Source: Aquamicrobium sp. (GTDB lineage Bacteria; Pseudomonadota; Alphaproteobacteria; Rhizobiales; Rhizobiaceae). Taken from it: DNA of 36,181 nt. Of the stretch, positions 16,928 through 23,694 are shown in pieces. The number at the start of each line of letters is the position of its first letter. The first letter of the stretch is position 1. The notes under the pieces are model-generated. The model made no database searches. It saw only the letters and a program-made list of their open reading frames with translations, and was not told the origin of the DNA. Made by a program: the position numbers and the translations under genes. The stretch covers positions 1 through 36,181 of the forward strand of contig JACZJD010000415.1 of assembly GCA_014860725.1 (NCBI GenBank), read 5' to 3'.

Positions 16928-17902
16928 ATGCCCGCCATCGCACGCCTGAATCAGGAGCAGATCGTTTTCGGCCTGGCCTTGGTGCTGTGCGTCGGTTTCG
17001 CCCTTGCGCTGCCCGGCTTCCTGACGACGAACAACGTGCTCAACCTCGTGCGCAGCGTGTCGATCCTCGGCATACTCGGCGTGGCCATGGGGCTGGTGGT
17101 GATCGGCCGCGGCATCGACCTGTCGCTCGTCGCGCTGATGGCGGTCTCCGTGGCCTGGACCCTCAACCTCATCGGAAGCGGCATGCCGATGCCGCAGGCG
17201 ATCCTGATCGGGCTCGCCTTCAGCCTCTTGGTCGGCGCCGTCAACGGCTGGCTCGTCGCCTATGCCGAGATCCCGGCGATCTTCGCCACGCTCGCAATGG
17301 GCACGCTGATCTACGGCTTCGGCCGCTACTTCCTCTTCGCGCTCGACGTCGCCTACATGCCGGAGGCGGCGCGGCCGCTCTTGTGGCTGGGGCAGGGCAC
17401 GCTCTTCGGCGTGCCGGTTCCGATCTTCGTCTTCGCCGCCGTCTGCGTCGCCGGCTCCCTGTTCCTGCGCTACGCGAAGTCCGGCCGCTATCTGCGCGCC
17501 GTCGGCGACAACATGCTCGCCGCGCGCATCACCGGCATTCCGGTGCGTCCGATCGTGGTCCAGCAATATGTCATGTCGTCGCTGATCGGCTACCTGGCCG
17601 GCATCGTCACCGCCGCCTCGGTGGCGAGCATGAACACGCGGCTGGCGCTGTCGACCTACGTCTACGACGTGATCCTGGTGGTGGTGCTCGGCGGCATCGG
17701 CCTGTCCGGCGGCAAGGGCGGCATCCGCAACGTCATCGTCGGCACGCTGCTCATCGGCGTGCTGCTCAACGGCATGACGATCATGGACATCCAGTACACC
17801 GTCCAGAACGTCATCAAGGGCGCTCTGCTCCTGACCGCGATCGTGATCGACACGGTCCTGAACCCCCGCGACGAGCAAACCGCCCAGCAGGGGGACATCT
17901 AG
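16928..17902 (+). CDS. ABC transporter permease, ribose (RbsC) type, first
   Basis: 324 residues with about ten hydrophobic segments, the BPD_transp_2 layout of carbohydrate uptake family 2. The family block VVIGRGIDLSLVALMAVSV is clear near residue 60, as is GDNMLAARITGIPVRPIVVQ near 195 and VVLGGIGLSGGKGGIRNVIVG near 260. The ATG at 16928 is preferred because GGGAGGAAC lies 8 bases upstream; an ATG six codons earlier overlaps that ribosome site. It heads the operon permease-binding protein-permease/propeller-propeller-ATPase-CoA ligase. With a second, different permease encoded downstream, the pore is probably a heterodimer. Confidence 0.9.
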   Translation: MPAIARLNQEQIVFGLALVLCVGFALALPGFLTTNNVLNLVRSVSILGILGVAMGLVVIGRGIDLSLVALMAVSVAWTLNLIGSGMPMPQAILIGLAFSLLVGAVNGWLVAYAEIPAIFATLAMGTLIYGFGRYFLFALDVAYMPEAARPLLWLGQGTLFGVPVPIFVFAAVCVAGSLFLRYAKSGRYLRAVGDNMLAARITGIPVRPIVVQQYVMSSLIGYLAGIVTAASVASMNTRLALSTYVYDVILVVVLGGIGLSGGKGGIRNVIVGTLLIGVLLNGMTIMDIQYTVQNVIKGALLLTAIVIDTVLNPRDEQTAQQGDI

Positions 17903-17928
17903 CTTCGATATTCAACGGGAGGAGAACC

Positions 17929-18927
17929 ATGAGACTGATCAAGAGCCTGCTTCTTTCCGCCGCCCTCGCGTCCGGCGCCGGCCCGGCCCTCGCGCAGGAG
18001 GGCATCGACGACCCGACGCGGGCGCCCTACTACGATTCCTTCAAGGGCAAGCGCGTCGCCTATGTGCCCGTGGCGATGGGCTTCGACCTGACCGAAGGCT
18101 GGGCCGACGGCCTGAAGACCGCGCTCGAGCCGCTGGGCGTCACCTTCGACGTCCGCGATCCGAACTGGAACACCGACGCCGGCGCGCAGGTCATCACCGC
18201 GCTGATCTCGGAGAAGCCGGACGTCATCGTCGTGCACAATCCCGACGTCCAGTCCTATGCGCGCCTGCTCAAGCGCGCCGAGGACGCCGGCATCTACGTG
18301 GTGCAGGTGAACATGCGCTCGAGCTATTCCACCGACGTGTTCGTCGGCGCCGACTATGTCGGCATGGGCGAGCAGATCGGCCAGCGCCTTGTCGACAAGT
18401 GCTCGCCGGCCAATGGCGGCAGCGGCAAGGTGGCCATCACCCAGGGCGTGCTGACGGCGGCGGCCAGCGTGTACCAGATGCAGGGCATCAACAACGTGCT
18501 GTCGCAGCACGCCGACATGCAGATCGTCTCCAACCAGGCGGCGGACTGGGACTCGACCAAGGCCAAGAACATCGCCGCGACCGTCATCCAGCAGCACCCG
18601 GATCTGTGCGCCATCACCGGCTTCTGGGACGTGATGGACATCGGCACGGCGGCCGCGATCAAGGAATCGGGCAAGGACGTCTATCTGCTCACCCAGGGCG
18701 GCGGCAACCGGATGGCCTGCGACAACCTCGCCAACGGCAACTTCTCCGAGGTGGTGGTCTATTTCGTTCCGGGACAGGCGCGCGACATGGCAACCATGAT
18801 CAAGCACCTGCTGCAGCACGGCCAGGCGCCCGGCACCACCAGGACCACGCTGTTCACGCCGCTCGATTTCCTGACCAGGGACAACATGACCGCGGCCTCG
18901 TGCTGGGACATGCCCACCAAGGGCTGA
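17929..18927 (+). CDS. Periplasmic substrate-binding protein, ribose (RbsB) type
   Basis: 332 residues with a Sec signal peptide (MRLIKSLLLSAALASGAG, predicted cleavage after ALA at 22). The mature protein shows the two-lobe family 4 layout: KGKRVAYVPVAMGFDLTEGW, then EKPDVIVVHNPDVQSYARLL, a hinge near VYQMQGINNVLSQ, and PDLCAITGFWDVMDIGTAAA. Sugar-binding relatives usually have more Asp/Arg in the cleft, and the ligand may be a non-sugar or a glycoside (inference from the propeller and CoA-ligase neighbours). A GGGAGGAGAA ribosome site lies just upstream and a strong stem-loop follows the stop. Confidence 0.9.
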   Translation: MRLIKSLLLSAALASGAGPALAQEGIDDPTRAPYYDSFKGKRVAYVPVAMGFDLTEGWADGLKTALEPLGVTFDVRDPNWNTDAGAQVITALISEKPDVIVVHNPDVQSYARLLKRAEDAGIYVVQVNMRSSYSTDVFVGADYVGMGEQIGQRLVDKCSPANGGSGKVAITQGVLTAAASVYQMQGINNVLSQHADMQIVSNQAADWDSTKAKNIAATVIQQHPDLCAITGFWDVMDIGTAAAIKESGKDVYLLTQGGGNRMACDNLANGNFSEVVVYFVPGQARDMATMIKHLLQHGQAPGTTRTTLFTPLDFLTRDNMTAASCWDMPTKG

Positions 18928-18944
18928 CCCTTTTGGCAATTCCG

Positions 18945-18964
18945 CGGGCGGCTGCGGCCGCCCG
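18945..18964 (+). other. Intercistronic stem-loop after the binding-protein gene
   Basis: Perfect 8-bp stem CGGGCGGC / GCCGCCCG closed by TGCG, lying 18 bases after the binding-protein stop and 29 bases before the next start. There is no T-tract, so it is not a classical terminator. Such hairpins after binding-protein genes commonly protect the upstream mRNA from 3' decay and lower expression of downstream permease genes. Confidence 0.6.
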
Positions 18965-18993
18965 TGCCCCGTCTCCCGATCCGAGCACCGACC

Positions 18994-19998
18994 ATGACGT
19001 TATCAGACAGGATCGTGCGCTGGCGCTACCGCTTCGTGCCCGATCACCTTCTCGGCGAAATACTGACCAAGCGCTGGGTCGACAACGCGATCCCGCTGCT
19101 GATCCTGTTCTGCGTCGTGGCCGTGTTCGGGTCGCTGATCCCCGATTTCTTCGGGGCGGCCAGCATCTCCAACCTGATGCGGCAGTGGGGCGAGTTCGGC
19201 CTGATCGTGCTGGCGCTCACCATCGTGATGGTGGCCGGCGGCATCGATCTGTCGGTCGGGTCCATCTTCGCGCTCGGCAACATCGTGGCGCTTGCGCTGA
19301 TGAACGTGGCGGGCCTGCCCGTGGGGCTGGTCGTGCTCGCCACGATGGCCTGCGGCGCGGCCGTCGGCCTCATAAACGGCGTGCTCGTCGGCTATCTGCG
19401 CCTGCGCGCGTTCCTCACCACGCTCGTCACGCTCATCATCGTGCGGGCGGTGGTCGACATGCTGCTTCTGAAATATGCGGTGGCGATCGCCGCGGCCTTC
19501 CCGGACTCCGACTTCTGGTACTATTTCGGCGAGGGCTATCTGCTCGGCCTGCCGTTCAGCGTCGTGCTGACGGTGGCCGTCGCGGTCGTCGTGCATCTGG
19601 TGCTCAGCCGCACCCGGGCAGGCTGGCACGTGCTGGCCGTCGGCGGGTCGCGCCGCTCCGCCCACAATGTCGGCATCCCGGTGCGCCGCGTCATCTGCGC
19701 CACCTACGTCGTGTCGGGCACGCTGGCCGCGCTGGCGGGCGTGCTCTTTGCCTCGCGCCTCGGCGCGGCCGGCGCCGACATCGGCATCGGGCTGGAAATC
19801 GCCGCTCTCACGGCGGCCGTGCTGGGCGGCAACAGCCTCGGAGGCGGGCGCGGCTCGGCGGCCAAGGCGGTGATCGGCTCGATCACCGTGATGATCATGG
19901 TCAACAGCCTGGTGCGCATCGGCGTGACCAGCGGCGGCAACTCGCTGCTGCTCGGCATGGTGCTGCTCGGCGCGGTGATGATCGACGTGCGCGGCTGA
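18994..19998 (+). CDS. ABC transporter permease, ribose (RbsC) type, second; N-terminal part of a probable permease-propeller fusion
   Basis: 334 residues from the ATG at 18994 (MTLSDRIVRWRYRF; a GTG ten codons earlier lies in a hairpin). About ten hydrophobic segments and the BPD_transp_2 blocks VMVAGGIDLSVGSIFALGN, LAVGGSRRSAHNVGIPVRRV and AAVLGGNSLGGGRGSAAKAV. It ends abruptly with MIDVRG and TGA at 19996-19998. One base back, the minus-one frame continues without a stop into LKNRHKFLSKVYVSP and a complete beta-propeller domain that has no start codon of its own. Adding a single base near 19993 joins the two into one protein of about 700 residues. I therefore read this as a fused permease-propeller gene split by a frameshift, or expressed by ribosomal slippage. 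Confidence 0.85.
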   Translation: MTLSDRIVRWRYRFVPDHLLGEILTKRWVDNAIPLLILFCVVAVFGSLIPDFFGAASISNLMRQWGEFGLIVLALTIVMVAGGIDLSVGSIFALGNIVALALMNVAGLPVGLVVLATMACGAAVGLINGVLVGYLRLRAFLTTLVTLIIVRAVVDMLLLKYAVAIAAAFPDSDFWYYFGEGYLLGLPFSVVLTVAVAVVVHLVLSRTRAGWHVLAVGGSRRSAHNVGIPVRRVICATYVVSGTLAALAGVLFASRLGAAGADIGIGLEIAALTAAVLGGNSLGGGRGSAAKAVIGSITVMIMVNSLVRIGVTSGGNSLLLGMVLLGAVMIDVRG

Positions 19999-20001
19999 AG
20001 A
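19986..20001 (+). other. Putative -1 frameshift junction between permease and propeller frames
   Basis: Codons of the permease frame read GTG CGC GGC TGA; the propeller frame reads CGG CTG AAG AAC across the same bases. The overlap contains no ATG, GTG or TTG in the propeller frame and no ribosome site. There is no X-XXY-YYZ slippery heptamer, which favours a plain 1-base deletion or a sequencing error over programmed slippage. Confidence 0.6.
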
Positions 20002-21107
20002 ACCGGCACAAGTTCCTGTCGAAGGTCTACGTCTCGCCGACCTTCGCCGAACTGCCCCCTGCGCCGGGCACGGACGGGGCTTCGCCCTATGCGCTCAACG
20101 ACCGGCTGCGGCCGGTGGAGGCCATCGGCCTCGACCGCATAGACGGCCCGGAGGACGTGATCCTCGACCGGGACGACAACATCTATGTCGGCAACCGCAC
20201 CGGGGACATCGTGCGCTTCCTCGCGCCGGACTACGGGCGGCAGGAGGTGTTCGCCCATGTCGGCGGGCGGCCGCTCGGCATGGCCTTCGCGAAGGACGGA
20301 TCGCTGCTCGTCTGCATCGGCGGCATGGGTCTCTACCGCGTCACGATGGACCGGCAGATCCAGAGGCTCACCGACGAGACGAACCGCTCCTGGTTCTCGG
20401 TCATCGACGACTCCCGCCTGCGGCTCGCCGACGACCTCGACATCGCGCCGGACGGCCGCGTCTTCTTCAGCGAGGCGACCGTGCGCTACGAGATGCACGA
20501 ATGGCCGGTCGACTGCCTGGAATCGCGCGGCAACGGGCGCATCATCTGCTTCGACCCGAACACGGGCACCACGCGCACGGTGCTGAAGAACCTCGTCTTC
20601 CCGAACGGCATCTGCATGGTGCATGACGGCCAGTCGTTCCTGTTCGCGGAGACCTGGGCCTGCCGCGTCAGCCGTTACTGGTTCGACGGGCCGAAGAAGG
20701 GCACGGTCGAGACCGTCATCGCCGACCTGCCGGGCTATCCCGACAACATCAACCGCGCCTCCGACGGCTCCTACTGGCTGGCGCTGGTGGGCATCCGCAC
20801 GCCGGCGCTCGACCTGGCGCTGAAGATGCCGGGCTTCCGCCGGCGCATGGCGCGCCGCGTCGCCCCCGACGAATGGCTCTATCCCAACATCAACACCGGC
20901 TGCGTGCTGCGCTTCGACGAGAACGGCCGGATCATCGAGACGCTGTGGGATCGCGGCGGCGAGAACCACCCGATGATCACCTCCATGCGCGAGCACAAGG
21001 GACACCTCTATATCGGCGGCATCCTCAACAACCGCGTCGGCCGGCTGAAGCTCGACGGCGCGGACGAGAACTGGACCGGCCAGGAATCCTATTGGGGGAA
21101 GGCATGA
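19995..21107 (+). CDS. Strictosidine synthase/SMP-30-like beta-propeller, probable C-terminal domain of the permease
   Basis: An open frame of 370 codons from the frameshift point to TGA at 21105-21107. Repeated propeller blades are visible: GPEDVILDRDDNIYVGNRTG, GRPLGMAFAKDGSLLVCIGG, ADDLDIAPDGRVFFSEATVRY, FPNGICMVHDGQSFLFAETW, and the strictosidine-synthase block ADLPGYPDNINRASDGSYWL. Relatives in the SMP-30/gluconolactonase/LRE group are metal-dependent lactonases or esterases. There is no signal peptide and no usable start codon: the first in-frame Met is well inside blade 2. RbsC permeases end in the cytoplasm, so a fused propeller would sit at the inner mouth of the pore and could hydrolyse substrate on entry (inference). 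The stop overlaps the next start (ATGA). Confidence 0.75.
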   Translation: MKNRHKFLSKVYVSPTFAELPPAPGTDGASPYALNDRLRPVEAIGLDRIDGPEDVILDRDDNIYVGNRTGDIVRFLAPDYGRQEVFAHVGGRPLGMAFAKDGSLLVCIGGMGLYRVTMDRQIQRLTDETNRSWFSVIDDSRLRLADDLDIAPDGRVFFSEATVRYEMHEWPVDCLESRGNGRIICFDPNTGTTRTVLKNLVFPNGICMVHDGQSFLFAETWACRVSRYWFDGPKKGTVETVIADLPGYPDNINRASDGSYWLALVGIRTPALDLALKMPGFRRRMARRVAPDEWLYPNINTGCVLRFDENGRIIETLWDRGGENHPMITSMREHKGHLYIGGILNNRVGRLKLDGADENWTGQESYWGKA

Positions 21108-22201
21108 TCGGCGCTCTCTCGCGTGCTTTCGACAACCTCTTCGGCCGCGGCGAGGCGGCCGTCACCGTGCCGCCGCTCGACGGCGCGCTCAGGCCCAACC
21201 GGCTGCTCGACGAGGCCGGCGCGCGCGCTCCGCTGGAGGATGTCGACTGCCTCGCCGTCCACGGCGATGCGGTCGTCGCCTCGGCGGCGAACGGCCTCTT
21301 CGAGCTTCGTCCGGGTGGCGGGTGGGCGAAGCGGAAGGAGTACGGATCGTCCGTCGCCTGCATCGCACCGCTCGGCGCCAACGGGCTCGCCGTGGCGCTC
21401 GACGGCGGTGACGTGGTGATCGAGGGCGGCCGCCACGACGGCCGGCGCTACCGGGTGGACGCGCCCTGCATCACCGCCATGGCCGCGGCAGGCCCGCACC
21501 TCTATGTCGCCAACGGTTCTTCGACCAACGCCGCCGAGGACTGGCAGCGCGACCTGCTCGAGCGCAACGCGTCGGGCAGCGTCTGGCGGATCGATCTCGA
21601 CAGCGGCGCCTCGACCCGCGTCGCAGACGGGCTCGCCTGGCCGGCCGGGCTTGCCGTCGACGCGGCAGGCATCGTCGTCGCCGAGGCGTGGAGGCACCAG
21701 CTTGTGAGGATCGATCCGGCGCGCCCGGCGAGCCGGGAGATACTTCACGCCGACCTGCCCGGCTATCCGGGCCGGATTTCGCCGGCCGCGGACGGATACT
21801 GGCTGGCGATGTTCGCGCCGCGCAGCCAGCTCGTCGAGTTCGTGCTGCGCGAGCCGGCCTATCGCAGGCGCATGATGGCCGAGGTGGCGCCGGCCTACTG
21901 GGTGGCGCCGCGGCTCAGGTCGGGTCGAAGCTTCTACGAATCGCTCCAGGGCGGCGGGGTCAAGCATCTCGGCATGCTCAAGCCATGGGCCCCGACCATG
22001 TCCGCCGGCCTGTGCGTCAGGCTGGACGGGGCCTTCCAGCCGCGTTCCAGCCTGCAGAGCCGCGCCGACGGGAAGACGCACGGCGTCACCAGCGCGGTCG
22101 AGCACCGGGGCCAGGTGTTTGTCGCGGCGCGCGGCGACGGCGTCGTCGTCTCGCTTCCTTCCCCGACACCGGGGGCGGAGCGGAGAGGGAGCGGGTCATG
22201 A
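21104..22201 (+). CDS. Second strictosidine synthase/SMP-30-like beta-propeller protein
   Basis: 365 residues, ATG at 21104 behind GGGGGAAGG and overlapping the previous stop. Blades are more diverged than in the preceding domain but keep the order: VDCLAVHGDAVVASAANGLF, ITAMAAAGPHLYVANGSS, GLAWPAGLAVDAAGIVVAEA, and the block ADLPGYPGRISPAADGYWLA, clearly paralogous to the PGYPDNI block upstream. A FVLREPAYRRRMMAEVAP helix segment matches ALKMPGFRRRMARRVAP in the first propeller. No signal peptide is seen, so it is cytoplasmic. The two propellers probably arose by duplication and may act as a pair. Activity (lactonase, esterase, or purely binding) cannot be told. The stop overlaps the ATPase start (ATGA, 22198-22201). 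Confidence 0.78.
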   Translation: MIGALSRAFDNLFGRGEAAVTVPPLDGALRPNRLLDEAGARAPLEDVDCLAVHGDAVVASAANGLFELRPGGGWAKRKEYGSSVACIAPLGANGLAVALDGGDVVIEGGRHDGRRYRVDAPCITAMAAAGPHLYVANGSSTNAAEDWQRDLLERNASGSVWRIDLDSGASTRVADGLAWPAGLAVDAAGIVVAEAWRHQLVRIDPARPASREILHADLPGYPGRISPAADGYWLAMFAPRSQLVEFVLREPAYRRRMMAEVAPAYWVAPRLRSGRSFYESLQGGGVKHLGMLKPWAPTMSAGLCVRLDGAFQPRSSLQSRADGKTHGVTSAVEHRGQVFVAARGDGVVVSLPSPTPGAERRGSGS

Positions 22202-23694
22202 CGCCGATCATAGAGCTTCGCAACGCGACCAAGGAGTATCGCGGCGTGCCGGCGGTGAAGGACGTGTCGTTCACGCTTCATCGCGGCGAGGTGCACGCCT
22301 TGCTGGGCGAGAATGGCGCCGGCAAGTCGACGCTGACCAAGATGATCGCCGGCGTCGTGCAGCCGACGTCCAGCGCGATCCTGATCGACGGCCAGCCGGT
22401 CGATCTCGCCTCGCCGTCCGAAGCGCTGAAGCGCGGCATCGCGATGGTCTATCAGGAGACCAGCCTCGTTCCGTCGCTGACGGTGGCGCAGAACATCTAC
22501 CTCACCGACGACAAGCGGTTTCACCGCCTGCGCGGCATCTACATCGCCGGCCAGCAGTTCCTCCAGTCGCTCAACTTCCATGTCGATCCGACCGCGACGG
22601 TCTCGGCCCTCGGCGCCGGCCAGAAGCAGATGGTCGAGATCGCGCGCGCGGTGCACCACAATGCCCAGGTCATCATCTTCGACGAGCCGACGGCGACGCT
22701 GACGCCCGAGGAGAAGCACCAGTTCTTCTCGCTGGTCGAGCGACTCAAGCGCCGCGGCGTCTCGATCATCTTCATCAGCCACGCGCTGGAGGAGGCGCTC
22801 GCCATCGCCGACCGCATCACCGTCATGCGCGACGGCGAGCATGTGGTGACCGACGTCACCTCCGCCTTCGACCGTGAGAAGATCGTGCGCGCCATGGTGG
22901 GCCGCACGCTGACGGGCGAGCTCTACGGCTCGCAGGAAGGCCGCATCCCGCGGCCGGCCGGCGACAAGGTGCTGAGCGTGCAGAACCTGTCGATGGGCAA
23001 TGTCGTGCGCAACACCTCCTTCTCCGTCTTCGCCGGGCAGATCACCGGCGTCTTCGGGCTCATCGGCTCCGGACGCACCGAGGCGGCGAAGGTGGTGGCG
23101 GGCGTCATGAAGCGCGACCTGTTCCATGGCGGGCAGGTGCGGCTGAACGGACGGTCCGTGCGCTACCGGGTGCCGCGTCCCGCCGTGCGCGACGGCATCA
23201 TCTACGTCACCGAGGACCGCAAGCTCGAAGGCTTCTTCGAGACGATGTCGATCGCCGAGAACATCCATATCGCCGCCATCGCCGGCGGGCGGACGAAATC
23301 GGCGACGGTGTCGATGCGCGAGATGCGCGCCATCGCCGGGGAGTGGGTCGAGGCGCTGAACGTCAAGGCGATCAACGCGGACGCGAAGGTCATCGAACTC
23401 TCCGGCGGCAACCAGCAGAAGGTCGTCGTCGCCAAGGCGCTGGTGCAGAAGCCGAGGCTGGTGATCTTCGACGAGCCGACGCGCGGTGTCGACGTCGGTG
23501 CCATCGCCGAGATCCACCAGCTCATCAACCGGCTGGCCGACGAAGGCATCGCGGTGATGGTGATCTCGTCCTACCTGCCGGAGGTGCTCCAGCTTTCCGA
23601 CCGCATCCTCGTCTGCCGGCAGGGCCGCATCGTCGAGGAGTTCGAGGGCCACAAGGCCGACGAGGAGACGATCATGTATGCGGCGGTGCACTGA
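22198..23694 (+). CDS. ABC transporter ATP-binding protein, ribose (RbsA) type, two NBDs
   Basis: 498 residues with two nucleotide-binding domains in tandem, as usual for carbohydrate uptake family 2. NBD1: Walker A GENGAGKS (37-44), Q-loop VYQETSLVPS, signature ALGAGQKQMVEIARA (Gly-Ala in place of the usual SGG), Walker B VIIFDEPTATLT, H-loop FISHALEEAL. NBD2: degenerate Walker A GLIGSGRTE, as in RbsA-like proteins, signature LSGGNQQKVVVAKAL, Walker B LVIFDEPTRGVDVG. It energises the two RbsC-type permeases. It overlaps the propeller gene upstream and the CoA-ligase gene downstream by one base (TGATG, 23692-23696). Confidence 0.93.
   Translation: MTPIIELRNATKEYRGVPAVKDVSFTLHRGEVHALLGENGAGKSTLTKMIAGVVQPTSSAILIDGQPVDLASPSEALKRGIAMVYQETSLVPSLTVAQNIYLTDDKRFHRLRGIYIAGQQFLQSLNFHVDPTATVSALGAGQKQMVEIARAVHHNAQVIIFDEPTATLTPEEKHQFFSLVERLKRRGVSIIFISHALEEALAIADRITVMRDGEHVVTDVTSAFDREKIVRAMVGRTLTGELYGSQEGRIPRPAGDKVLSVQNLSMGNVVRNTSFSVFAGQITGVFGLIGSGRTEAAKVVAGVMKRDLFHGGQVRLNGRSVRYRVPRPAVRDGIIYVTEDRKLEGFFETMSIAENIHIAAIAGGRTKSATVSMREMRAIAGEWVEALNVKAINADAKVIELSGGNQQKVVVAKALVQKPRLVIFDEPTRGVDVGAIAEIHQLINRLADEGIAVMVISSYLPEVLQLSDRILVCRQGRIVEEFEGHKADEETIMYAAVH

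Noticed and set aside
15716..17878. A 720-codon minus-strand open frame spanning the AraC-type gene and the opposite strand of the first permease
   Set aside because: Only the C-terminal 322 residues resemble a protein family; the rest is the Asp/Glu/His-rich antisense of the permease, an effect of high GC.
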